A stretch of DNA of 64,000 nucleotides. Source: Paenibacillus allorhizosphaerae. GTDB taxonomy: Bacteria > Bacillota > Bacilli > Paenibacillales > NBRC-103111. The position numbers and the translations under genes were made by a program. Within the stretch, counting starts at the first letter, position 1. Each line of letters begins with the position of its first letter. Below the pieces are notes generated by a model that made no database searches, was not told where the DNA came from, and saw only the letters and a list, made by a program, of their open reading frames with translations. This document shows, piece by piece, positions 25,340 to 33,612 of this stretch. Location: the NCBI RefSeq assembly GCF_910594985.1, contig NZ_CAJVCE010000011.1, positions 124,001-188,000 on the forward strand. The letters run 5' to 3'.

Positions 25340-26596
25340 TTAGGCTTCCTGCGACCATGACTTCACGATTCGATCGTTTGGCAGCAAAAAAGTCAGCAAG
25401 CCGAGCAGCGGCAGGACGCTGACGAGCTGCATGACGACCGGCAGGTGAATCCAGTCCGCCAAGCCTCCAAGAGCGACGGCACCGAGCGCCCCCATGCCGA
25501 AGGCCAATCCGGTAATGAGCCCGGAGACGGTGCCGATCTTGCCGGGGATGAGTTCTTGGGCATAAACCACCGTGACGGAGAAGCTAGACATCAGGATGAA
25601 CCCATTGATAAGCAAAATGATGTATGCACCGGCGCTGCCCACATAAGGAAGCAGCAGAGCGAGTGGCGCTGTTCCGAGCATCGAGAATAAAATCAGATTG
25701 CGGCGCCCGAACTTGTCCGACAGCGGTCCGCCGAAAAATGTGCCGGCCGCTCCGGAAGCGGCGAACAAAAAGATGTATAACTGCGCTTGCTCAAGCCGGA
25801 TGCCGAATTTTTCCATGATATAGAACGGGTAATAAATCGTAATCCCGGCGGAATACCAGGAGCGGGCAAACACGAGAAATACCAAAGTAACGACGGCGAA
25901 CGCGATCTGTTTTTTGCGGGCAGGGCTCATGACGCGTACGCCGCTCTTCTTCTTGACGGGCGGGTTCGCCGCGATGTAGCCGCCGTACCATTTGGCGATA
26001 TACAGCTGTACGATGATGGCGAGTCCGGCGACGAGCGTAAACCAGATGGCGCCGAGCTGCCCGAGCGGCACAAAGACAAGCGCCGTCATGACCGAAGCCA
26101 GCGATTGGCCGGTATTGCCTCCCACCTGGAAGATCGATTGCGCCAACCCGCGCCGGGCTCCGCCGGCCATGAACGCCACGCGCGACGCTTCCGGGTGAAA
26201 AACGGCGGAGCCGATACCCACGAGAAGCACGGACAGCAGCACGAACCAGTAATTCGGAGCAATCGCCAGCCCCAGGACGCCGAGACAAGTGGATACCATG
26301 CCGAGCGGCAGCATGTAGGGGGAAGGTTTGCGGTCCGAATACATGCCGACGACGGGCTGCATGACCGAAGCGGTCATGTTTAGGGCAAAGACGATGATCC
26401 CGGATTGCGTGTAGTTCAAGCTCATTGAATTTTTTAAGATCGGCAAAATGGCCGGAATGACGGACTGAATCGTGTCGTTAAACAGATGGACGATGCTGAT
26501 TGCGATTAATATGCGAAACACAGTCGGCTTGACGTCCGTTCGGGGAGCGGTCTTGTACAGCGGGCCGCTCCGGGCCGAATCGGTTGGGGCTTGCAT
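25340..26596 (-). CDS. MFS efflux transporter, fosmidomycin-resistance (Fsr) type
   Basis: A 418-residue protein with about 12 membrane helices. The first helix region (IVHLFNDTIQSVIPAILPIL) and VLLVGIGSAVFHPEASRVA are characteristic of the Fsr group, where His-Pro-Glu after an IGSAVF stretch is conserved. Members export drugs such as fosmidomycin; the natural substrate is unknown. It lies 37 bases downstream of psd on the same strand and probably shares its transcript. Confidence 0.87.
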   Translation of the reverse strand: MQAPTDSARSGPLYKTAPRTDVKPTVFRILIAISIVHLFNDTIQSVIPAILPILKNSMSLNYTQSGIIVFALNMTASVMQPVVGMYSDRKPSPYMLPLGMVSTCLGVLGLAIAPNYWFVLLSVLLVGIGSAVFHPEASRVAFMAGGARRGLAQSIFQVGGNTGQSLASVMTALVFVPLGQLGAIWFTLVAGLAIIVQLYIAKWYGGYIAANPPVKKKSGVRVMSPARKKQIAFAVVTLVFLVFARSWYSAGITIYYPFYIMEKFGIRLEQAQLYIFLFAASGAAGTFFGGPLSDKFGRRNLILFSMLGTAPLALLLPYVGSAGAYIILLINGFILMSSFSVTVVYAQELIPGKIGTVSGLITGLAFGMGALGAVALGGLADWIHLPVVMQLVSVLPLLGLLTFLLPNDRIVKSWSQEA

Positions 26597-26633
26597 CTCG
26601 GTAAAGCTCCTCTCTAGGATGTGGTGCAGCGGC

Positions 26634-27425
26634 TTATGCTTTAAGCTTGAACGTTCCGAGCGGTTCGCCCATGCGAACCTTGCTGCCGACCGACAGGTCC
26701 GATCTGCTGTTGAACGTGCCCGTTTCGGTCAACAGGACGACCGTGGAGCCGAATTCGAAGTAGGCGAGATCTCCGCCCCGCTCAAGCGCATCCGGCAGCG
26801 GAGATACATATTGAATGCTGCTGACGTTGAGCGCGCCGACTTTGACGACGGCCACTTCGCCTCGTTCATGCTGCACGTATGTAATGAGCCTTTCATTGCG
26901 GCTCAATACCCGGCGCATATGTTTCAGGCCGAAATCGTTGACGGGGTACACTTTCCCGGCCACGTGCTCTTTCTCTACAATGACGCCCGTGACAGGGGAA
27001 TGAATCCGATGGTAATCCGTCGGACTCAAGTACAGGACATAATAAAAGCCGTTCTTATAATTAATCATTCGCGGGCTGTGATTGAGCAGTTCTTCAATCG
27101 TATAATCTTGGCCTTTCACATTCACGATCAGACCGTCCTTGATCAGCCCCATCCCGGTCACCAGCGCGTCTACGGGCGAGATGAGCGTATCCGGAGTCGG
27201 ATCGACCGGGCGCAGGCCGTCCTTCAACCGCCGTGTAAAGAAATCGTTGAGCGACGCGTATTCATGAACAGCCTTTTCCGCATCCTCCACGCGAATGCCG
27301 TAAGTTTTAGCAAATCGGGGGATCAGCATGCGGCTGGTTTTTGATTTGGCGAACGCTCCCGTCAATCTGGATACCGTTTTGCGGGAGGAGAGCTCGGTCA
27401 GCAGCCGGAACAGCGATATTTTCAT
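26634..27425 (-). CDS. psd: Phosphatidylserine decarboxylase proenzyme
   Basis: A 263-residue membrane-associated enzyme that makes phosphatidylethanolamine. It is made as a proenzyme that cuts itself at the Ser in FGST (residues 225-228) to form a pyruvoyl group. YLSPTDYHRIHSPV and the upstream SPVDALV carry the conserved His and Asp. Length equals that of Bacillus Psd. ATG 27425 follows AGGTGAAGG; the frame is open further upstream without good starts. No pssA partner is seen in the window. Confidence 0.94.
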   Translation of the reverse strand: MKISLFRLLTELSSRKTVSRLTGAFAKSKTSRMLIPRFAKTYGIRVEDAEKAVHEYASLNDFFTRRLKDGLRPVDPTPDTLISPVDALVTGMGLIKDGLIVNVKGQDYTIEELLNHSPRMINYKNGFYYVLYLSPTDYHRIHSPVTGVIVEKEHVAGKVYPVNDFGLKHMRRVLSRNERLITYVQHERGEVAVVKVGALNVSSIQYVSPLPDALERGGDLAYFEFGSTVVLLTETGTFNSRSDLSVGSKVRMGEPLGTFKLKA

Positions 27426-27646
27426 AAAATTAACCTTCACCTGTTTCCTTTGTTGTAAGTATGCGAACCTACCGACTATCTTGACACAGAACAGGGGACA
27501 AAGCAACAGAAAAACGCAGGCACCGTGATAGCAAAAGTGGACGGTCTCTGATGAACGATGCGAGGTCCGCACGGGTATGTCGGCTTCGGAACCCGCTGTC
27601 TGATGGATTCATTCGGAAAGGCGGTTCAATGGAACTGATGCAAATG

Positions 27647-27670
27647 AAAAAAGCTCCCGAAGGAGCTTTT
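27647..27670 (-). terminator. Terminator fused to the stop codon of the Cys-rich gene
   Basis: AAAAGCTCC (27649-27657) and GGAGCTTTT (27662-27670) with a four-base loop. On the minus strand it starts at the stop codon of the 88-residue gene and ends in six T. Confidence 0.85.
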
Positions 27671-27935
27671 ACGGATACATTTTGCACTTGGCCTGTCTGT
27701 ATTCTCCGCAGGATAAGCAGGTGGCCAGGTTCACCAGCACCGGTCTGCTCGAACCTGAAAGCTTGGTGCAATGAACGGGAGTATTGTACTGCGGGTCCGG
27801 CGAAATCATCGTACAATAAGTACATTGGGATACCATTTCCGTTGTAACGGCTACCGCTTCGGCAGCCGCTACAGCAGGCGCAACCGTCGCTGCTGCTTCC
27901 GATGGCTGGAACTCGCCGCTAATCGCTTCATTCAT
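27669..27935 (-). CDS. Small Cys-rich protein, unknown
   Basis: An 88-residue protein. The first half is Ala/Val/Glu-rich (low complexity); the second half has six cysteines arranged CTYC ... HC ... CLSC ... KC, which suggests a small zinc-binding fold. AAAGGGG precedes the ATG and a terminator begins at the stop, both supporting a real gene. No family is recognised. It is transcribed alone, between psd and the thiamine operon. Confidence 0.65.
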   Translation of the reverse strand: MNEAISGEFQPSEAAATVAPAVAAAEAVAVTTEMVSQCTYCTMISPDPQYNTPVHCTKLSGSSRPVLVNLATCLSCGEYRQAKCKMYP

Positions 27936-28113
27936 ACAAATCGCCCCTTTGTCTTACCTCTATAAAGATAGCGCTTCCATTCTTGGGGTTACTCGTGCTC
28001 GTGTTGAACTGTCCAATATTATGCCGTTCCGAACGTGCTTGCAGTTCATATTTTAGCACGAACAGTGAAATTTTTCCATAAAAAGTTGTCTTGCTGTTGG
28101 TTCGGAGAAACCA

Positions 28114-28141
28114 TTGACAATTTATTGATTCGTGTTAAGAT
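28114..28141 (+). promoter_or_regulatory. Promoter of the thiamine operon
   Basis: TTGACA (28114-28119) and TAAGAT (28136-28141) with a 16-base spacer, just ahead of the riboswitch. Confidence 0.65.
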
Positions 28142-28149
28142 GAGTTATG

Positions 28150-28240
28150 TCACTAGGGGAGCCGCGAGGCTGAGATTGGATCGATAGATCCTAGACCCTC
28201 TGAACCTGATCTGGATGATGCCAGCGTAGGGAAGTGGAGA
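28150..28240 (+). promoter_or_regulatory. TPP riboswitch (thi box)
   Basis: The conserved thi-box parts are all present in order: AGGGGAGCC, GGCTGAGA, ACCCTCTGAACCTGATCTGG and the closing CCAGCGTAGGGAAG. It binds thiamine pyrophosphate and shuts off the operon. A terminator hairpin follows at 28276-28309, so control is by transcription attenuation. Downstream genes are ykoE, ykoD, ykoC and tenA. Confidence 0.97.
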
Positions 28241-28275
28241 GCGTTAGCACGCTAGTATGATTTGTGCTTACTAAG

Positions 28276-28309
28276 AGCCGCTTCCGATATGTTCGGGAAC
28301 GGCTTTTTT
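28276..28309 (+). terminator. Riboswitch-controlled terminator
   Basis: AGCCGcTtCCGA pairs with TCGGgAaCGGCT and is followed by seven T. It is the expression platform of the TPP riboswitch. Confidence 0.88.
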
Positions 28310-28334
28310 TGTGCGCTGCGAGAGGTTGGATCAT

Positions 28335-28444
28335 CCTGAAGTATTTCGGATGAACCGGCCTTACGCAGCCGGAAAAACTTCGCCGGCCATGCGAAACGCA
28401 AGTACTTGGTTTTGTGAACTTCAGGTCAGTGAAGTTTTTCCGGC
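28335..28444 (+). other. Structured leader segment before ykoE
   Basis: Between the riboswitch terminator and ykoE lie two interleaved inverted repeats: CCTGAAGT (28335-28342) with 28418-28425, and a perfect 14-bp pair GCCGGAAAAACTTC (28368-28381) with 28431-28444. Their order is crossing, so both cannot form as simple nested hairpins. No T-run follows. The function is unknown. Confidence 0.6.
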
Positions 28445-28499
28445 GTATCCGCGTTAGAGGTGCCCGGTACAAACATTTAGATGAAGGAGTGGATTGTCC

Positions 28500-29090
28500 A
28501 TGTTCAAAGGGTTGAAGCTGACCGATGTGCTTGTCACGATTGTCATTGCGGTTGTGTTCGGTGTCATTTACCGGGTATGGGGTGATTTGTACAACATCGC
28601 CAAAATCCCGGGCATACAGCTTGAGCAGCTGGTGTACGGGATGTGGTTCATGGCGGCGACGGTAGCATTCCTGATCATTCGCAAGCCGGGCGTCGCTCTG
28701 CTTGCAGAGATTGCGGCTGCGCTTACCGAGATGCTGATTGCTTCGCAATTCGGTATAGAGGCGCTGACGTACGGCGTCCTGCAAGGGTTGTTCGCCGAGC
28801 TTGTTTTTGCGATGTACGGTTACAAGCGGTTTAGCGCCGCCGTGGCCGGGTTGGCCGGGATTGCCTCCGCCGTAGGCGCTTTTATATTCGATTTTTCCAA
28901 AGGCTACCTTGCCGACTTGCAATCATGGAACCTTGTGCTTGCCATCGTATTCCGCATCGTAGGCACATTCATCATTACGGGCCCGATTGCTTACGTATTG
29001 GTGAAGGCGCTTGAGAAAACCGGAGTGACGCAGCTCGTACGACCGGCGAGCGCTGACGATTACCGTGCGCTGGACAAGAAAAACATATAA
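28500..29090 (+). CDS. ykoE: Thiamine/HMP ECF-type transporter substrate component
   Basis: A 196-residue integral membrane protein with about five to six helices, of the YkoE family. It is the substrate-binding subunit of an ECF-like importer for thiamine or its pyrimidine part (HMP). LTDVLVTIVIAVVFGVIYRVW at the start is typical. ATG 28500 has AAGGAG ten bases before; TTG 28494 is an alternative. The stop overlaps the ykoD start by one base (TAATG), so translation is coupled. Confidence 0.93.
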   Translation: MFKGLKLTDVLVTIVIAVVFGVIYRVWGDLYNIAKIPGIQLEQLVYGMWFMAATVAFLIIRKPGVALLAEIAAALTEMLIASQFGIEALTYGVLQGLFAELVFAMYGYKRFSAAVAGLAGIASAVGAFIFDFSKGYLADLQSWNLVLAIVFRIVGTFIITGPIAYVLVKALEKTGVTQLVRPASADDYRALDKKNI

Positions 29091-30628
29091 TGAAGGAACG
29101 AATGGAACAACAAGGTTCGGAGCCAGCCGTATCGGTCGCGGGACTTCGCATGAAGTTCCCCGGCAGCCCGAAGCTGCTGTTTGAAGATTTGTCGCTGGAG
29201 GTGCCTCGCGGGCAAAAGGTGCTGCTGCTCGGTCCGAGCGGGTGCGGCAAGTCTACGCTGCTGCAGGTGCTCAGCGGGCTCATCCCGCAATCGATCGAAG
29301 TGCCGCTGCGACACGACGGCATCCGTATCCCCGAATCGTGGGGTTATTTATTTCAAGATCCGGATGCGCAGTTCTGCATGCCTTACGTCGATGAGGAGAT
29401 TGCGTTCGTCCTTGAAAATATGCGGCTTCCAAGGCAGCAGATGCCGGATCGCATCCGGCACTTGCTAGGACAGGTCGGCTTGCAGCTTGCTGAAACGCAC
29501 GTGCCGATCGGATCGCTTTCACAAGGGATGAAGCAGCGGCTGGCGATCGCCACGCTGCTCGCGCTGCAGCCGGAAGTGTGGTTTCTGGATGAGCCTACGT
29601 CCCTGCTCGATCCGGAAGGGACGACGGAAGTATGGGATACGGTGAAGCAGGTCACCCGGGATCAAACGGTGCTGATCGTCGAGCATAAAATCGACGAAAT
29701 CGCCCATTACGTCGACCGAGTCGTGCTGTTTGGACCTGACGCCCGGATCATAGCGGATGGGGCACCGGAGCAAGTTTTCACGCAAAATAAAGGGGAGCTT
29801 CAGCAGTACGGGATTTGGTACCCGGGCGTGTGGGACGACTACGCCGCTCGATCGGCCGCACTCGCCGATCGGAACGCGGAACAAGCGGGTGTCGCGTCAT
29901 CAGCCTCAGCGATTCCTGCCGCCGAACCGCTCCTGCAACTGCGCGATTTCACCGGGTTTCACGGGAAGATCGCCAAGATCGAGGCTAGCGCCGAGCTGTA
30001 TGCCGGTGACTGGGTTGCTGTGGTAGGCGACAATGGCGCAGGCAAAAGCACGCTGCTCCAATCGATGATGCAGCTGCTGCGGACTGAAGGCGAATACCGC
30101 TTCATGGGACGCCCGGTTCGGGGATTCGACGATGTGGCCGATTACGCCGCTTATGTGTTTCAAAATCCGGAGATGCAGTTTGTCGCCGCTACCGTGCAAG
30201 ACGAACTTGCTTTTAATTTTCGCCGTGACGGGGAACCCGAGGCGGAGGTACGCTCCAAGACGGAAGAGCTGCTGGCATGGTTCGGGCTCACGGAGCATCG
30301 CGAGCTGCACCCGTATCAGCTTTCGCTCGGGCAAAAACGTCGGCTCAGCGTTGCTGCGGCCACGGTCAAAGCGCAGAAGCTCGTGCTGCTCGATGAGCCG
30401 ACGTTCGGGCAGGATGCCGCCAATACGTTTGCGCTGCTCGAAAAGCTCGAAGCTTGGAGGCGGCAGGGGACGGCGATTGTCATGGTGACGCACGATCCCG
30501 AGATCGTGCAGCGGTTTGCGAAGCGCGTATGGGAAGTCGGCAGCGGCAAGCTGAGCCGCGTGCTGACCCCGCAGCAATACGGCGAGCGCTTCGAGCAGCA
30601 CCGCATTCTGCAAGAGACGAGGAGGTGA
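29090..30628 (+). CDS. ykoD: ECF transporter double ATPase
   Basis: A 512-residue protein with two ABC domains. Domain 1 has GPSGCGKST, LSQGMKQR and FLDEPTSLLD; domain 2 has GDNGAGKST, LSLGQKRR and LLDEPTFGQD. It powers uptake through YkoE and YkoC at the inner face of the membrane. Length matches YkoD (two fused ATPases). The frame also has an ATG at 29102. The start overlaps the ykoE stop by one base. The TPP riboswitch upstream controls it. Confidence 0.95.
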   Translation: MKERMEQQGSEPAVSVAGLRMKFPGSPKLLFEDLSLEVPRGQKVLLLGPSGCGKSTLLQVLSGLIPQSIEVPLRHDGIRIPESWGYLFQDPDAQFCMPYVDEEIAFVLENMRLPRQQMPDRIRHLLGQVGLQLAETHVPIGSLSQGMKQRLAIATLLALQPEVWFLDEPTSLLDPEGTTEVWDTVKQVTRDQTVLIVEHKIDEIAHYVDRVVLFGPDARIIADGAPEQVFTQNKGELQQYGIWYPGVWDDYAARSAALADRNAEQAGVASSASAIPAAEPLLQLRDFTGFHGKIAKIEASAELYAGDWVAVVGDNGAGKSTLLQSMMQLLRTEGEYRFMGRPVRGFDDVADYAAYVFQNPEMQFVAATVQDELAFNFRRDGEPEAEVRSKTEELLAWFGLTEHRELHPYQLSLGQKRRLSVAAATVKAQKLVLLDEPTFGQDAANTFALLEKLEAWRRQGTAIVMVTHDPEIVQRFAKRVWEVGSGKLSRVLTPQQYGERFEQHRILQETRR

Positions 30629-30634
30629 TGCCGG

Positions 30635-31441
30635 ATGCCGATTGCAGGTTCCGTCCGCGAAACGTGGCTGCATCGCGTAAATCCCAGCTTTAAGCTGGTG
30701 CTTTGCGTCGCAATGTTTGTGCTTGTGCTGTTGACGGACAACATCAACGTGCTTGCCAACGCGACTTGGATGTACGTCGCGCTGGTGGCTGCCGCATCGG
30801 GCCAGCCGATGCGCCGGCTGCTGCTGTTATCGGCGCCGTTCGCGCTCATGTTCGTCTCTTCGGCGACGTCGATGATCTTTTTCGGCAAAGGGGATACGAC
30901 CTGGTACCGCTTAGGCGTTGTTCATATTACGGAAGAAAGTTTTTACCGAGGGATCCATATCGGACTGAAAACCGTCGATATGGCGCTGATCGGCATGTTG
31001 TTCGGCTTTACGACAAGTCCGGTGGCGATGTTTTATTCGCTGATGCAGCAGCTGCGGCTGTCGCCGAAGTATGCTTACAGCTTCATGGCGGCGCTTCGGC
31101 TGATGCCGATGGTTGCCGCCGAATTCCGCACGCTGCAGATGGCTTTGAAGGTGCGCGGGGTGCGGACGCCCAGAGGCGTCAAGGGCTGGTTCGTGACGCT
31201 GAAGCGCTTCTCGATCCCGCTGCTGTCGCAAAGCATTCGCCGTGCGCAGCGCATTGCGGTGGCGATGGAAGCGAAGCGGTTCTCTTCGTCAGCCGGGCGC
31301 ACGTATTATTACGTGCTGGGCTGGTCGGCGAACGATGCGCTTCTGATCGTTGCCGTCGGCTTCTTGTGGGGAGCGGCCGCTTGGATCGGCTTGCATTATC
31401 CGTACTTTAGCATCGGCGATGTCCGTTATAATATCTCATAA
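30635..31441 (+). CDS. ykoC: ECF transporter transmembrane (T) component
   Basis: A 268-residue protein with hydrophobic N-terminal helices (FKLVLCVAMFVLVLL) and the two coupling-helix signatures of EcfT proteins, visible as ALRLMPMVAAEFRTLQMALKVRG and a later RRAQRIAVAMEAKRF. It links YkoD to YkoE. GGAGGTGATG at the ykoD end gives the ribosome site; the spacing between the genes is six bases. Confidence 0.93.
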   Translation: MPIAGSVRETWLHRVNPSFKLVLCVAMFVLVLLTDNINVLANATWMYVALVAAASGQPMRRLLLLSAPFALMFVSSATSMIFFGKGDTTWYRLGVVHITEESFYRGIHIGLKTVDMALIGMLFGFTTSPVAMFYSLMQQLRLSPKYAYSFMAALRLMPMVAAEFRTLQMALKVRGVRTPRGVKGWFVTLKRFSIPLLSQSIRRAQRIAVAMEAKRFSSSAGRTYYYVLGWSANDALLIVAVGFLWGAAAWIGLHYPYFSIGDVRYNIS

Positions 31442-31465
31442 ACGATTGATGGGGAGGCTTTAACG

Positions 31466-32128
31466 ATGAAATTTTCCGAGCAATTGCGTCAGGCGGCTGA
31501 CGCCAGCTGGAACGCGAGCTTTGAGCATCCGTTCGTGCAAGGCATTGGGGACGGCACGCTGCCGCTCGATTGTTTCCGCCATTATGTGCTGAACGACGCG
31601 TATTACTTGTCGCAGTTTGCCCGCGTGCAGGCGCTGGGTGCGGCCAAAGCGGACGACTTGTATACGGTAAACCGCATGGCCGTGCATGCGCAGGGTACAT
31701 ACGGCGCCGAGCTGTCGCTGCATGAAAAATTTGCGGGTCTGCTCGGCATTACCGACGAGGAGCGGGCCGCTTTCGAACCTGCACCGACTTCTTACGCGTA
31801 TACGTCGCATATGCTCCGCGCGGCTTACACGGGCCATCTCGGCGATATCGTCGCTGCGATCCTCCCGTGCTACTGGCTGTACTACGAGATCGGGGAGCGG
31901 CTGAAGCACTGCACGCCGGAAGAGCCGATCTACCGCGAATGGATTGCCGCCTACGGCGGAGAATGGTTCAGGGAGCTGGTCGAGGAGCAGATCGCACGGG
32001 TTGACGAGCTGGCGGAGCAAGCATCGGAGAAAAACCGGGAGCGGATGATGCGCCACTTCGTCATCAGTAGTCGATACGAATATATGTTCTGGGATATGGC
32101 ATACCGCAAGGAAGCCTGGCCGTGTTAG
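31466..32128 (+). CDS. tenA: Aminopyrimidine aminohydrolase (thiaminase II)
   Basis: A 220-residue all-helical enzyme that salvages base-degraded thiamine by hydrolysing aminopyrimidines to HMP. The catalytic Cys lies in AILPCYWLYYEIG (about residue 135) and the conserved Glu in RYEYMFWDMAY near the end. GGGGAGG precedes the ATG. As last gene of the ykoEDC operon it fits: the importer brings in the pyrimidine or thiamine products and TenA feeds them into thiamine synthesis. Confidence 0.95.
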   Translation: MKFSEQLRQAADASWNASFEHPFVQGIGDGTLPLDCFRHYVLNDAYYLSQFARVQALGAAKADDLYTVNRMAVHAQGTYGAELSLHEKFAGLLGITDEERAAFEPAPTSYAYTSHMLRAAYTGHLGDIVAAILPCYWLYYEIGERLKHCTPEEPIYREWIAAYGGEWFRELVEEQIARVDELAEQASEKNRERMMRHFVISSRYEYMFWDMAYRKEAWPC

Positions 32129-32201
32129 GATAGCTATTGCAGCAATGCAAGCGGGCGCCGCTGCCACTGGTGGGCGGCAGCCGATACGTAAATTGGATAC
32201 A

Positions 32202-32238
32202 AATAAGACCGTAATCCGAGATGGATTGCGGTCTTATT
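32202..32238 (+). terminator. Terminator after tenA
   Basis: AATAAGACCGTAATCC (32202-32217) pairs with 32223-32238 with one mismatch; a TTATTT tract is at the end. Confidence 0.8.
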
Positions 32239-32394
32239 TGGATTACTGCCCTTTTTTGCAGCAGGCGAAGCGAACTTGCGCTGCACTGGAAACAATTGTT
32301 ATACCCATTCATTACGTTGATTGAGCCGGGAGCGGCGAATAATGTTAAGTCAGGAGCCGGCATGGAACGCGGACCGGTCACAGGAGGATGATAA

Positions 32395-33549
32395 ATGAAT
32401 TTGAACCATGACGATCTTCAAACGTTGGGAATGACGGAACTTACGAAGGTCGTGCAAACGATGTTCGATGACGAATCCGTTCAAGTTGAAACGTGGACAT
32501 CAAAACCGTTGCAAGGCGGAACGGTCGGCCTCGTTTATGAAGTATGCGGCACATGCAGCCGCAGCCGAACGCATGAATCTGCTGCAACGGATGGCGCCGG
32601 GGAACCGGTCCGCTCGGTAAAAGAGCCATCCGCCGGCCGGGAACCCGGTCACAACTGGGCGGCCGTACTCAAAATCCAAAAACCGTTTGCCCGCTTCGGC
32701 GATCCGGAAAGCTGGCGGCGTGAAATGCGGTTGTACCAGTCGGACGTGTACGACTATTTGCCGCGAGCCGTGAAGGTTCCCCGCTGTTACCGCATCGAAG
32801 AAAAGGACGGCACCATCTGGATGTGGATGGAAAAAATGACAGGCAGAAACGGCACGCAGCTATCATTGGACGATTACGCGCTGATCGCACGCCATCTGGC
32901 CCATTTCCAAGGGGCGTTTGTAACGGGCAAGCCGCTTCCCTCGCAGCCGTGGCTCAGTACGCAGTACTGGCTTGTACATACGTCCGCGGATTGGGCGACG
33001 CGCGCCATTCCTTGGCTCGAGCCAAACGGTGAGCGGCAAAAAGATCCGCTGCTTTCAGAGGAAACGGTCCGTGATGCTCAGTGGCTGTGGGTGGAACGGG
33101 ACCGGCTGCTCGACGTATTTCACACGCTTCCCCGCACGCTGTGCCATCGCGATTTTAGCGCAGGTAATGTGTTTACATCAAAAGATGCGCGGGGAATGGA
33201 ACAAACGGCAGTCATCGATTGGGATTGCGCAGGTATCGGTAGGGTGGGGGAAGATATCGCCGATTTGGTCGGAGAAGCGCTTATATTTTATGACTTCGAA
33301 CCGGCTCAAGCTGCGCTATTGCAGGAAACCGTCTTGTCGAGTTATATATCGGGACTGCGGGAAGCGAACTGGAAAGGCGATGAACGGTTGATCCGGCAAG
33401 GTTATGCCATCAGCTTCACGCTGCACTGGTGTTTTCGCATCGCCAGCCGCATTCGGAAATTGGAGGATCGTGAAGCGAGGCAGAGGTATGCATCGGTGCT
33501 GTCTTTTGTCGCCGGTCAAGCGGCTCCGATGCGGGACATGATGGCATAA
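32395..33549 (+). CDS. Aminoglycoside phosphotransferase-like kinase
   Basis: A 384-residue APH/choline-kinase-fold protein. The catalytic loop LCHRDFSAGNVF (HRDxxxxN) and the metal site VIDWDCAGIGRVGEDIADL are intact. A low-complexity insert of Ser/Thr/Arg/Glu lies near residues 50-85 within the N lobe. The substrate is unknown; proteins of this kind phosphorylate small molecules and are not all resistance enzymes. It lies just before an ABC exporter (64 bases) on the same strand and might share its function. Confidence 0.85.
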   Translation: MNLNHDDLQTLGMTELTKVVQTMFDDESVQVETWTSKPLQGGTVGLVYEVCGTCSRSRTHESAATDGAGEPVRSVKEPSAGREPGHNWAAVLKIQKPFARFGDPESWRREMRLYQSDVYDYLPRAVKVPRCYRIEEKDGTIWMWMEKMTGRNGTQLSLDDYALIARHLAHFQGAFVTGKPLPSQPWLSTQYWLVHTSADWATRAIPWLEPNGERQKDPLLSEETVRDAQWLWVERDRLLDVFHTLPRTLCHRDFSAGNVFTSKDARGMEQTAVIDWDCAGIGRVGEDIADLVGEALIFYDFEPAQAALLQETVLSSYISGLREANWKGDERLIRQGYAISFTLHWCFRIASRIRKLEDREARQRYASVLSFVAGQAAPMRDMMA

Positions 33550-33612
33550 CATCGTACAGATAGAGACGCAGGCGTATCATCCAAATGAAGCAGCTTGCTC
33601 TGGAGGTAACGA

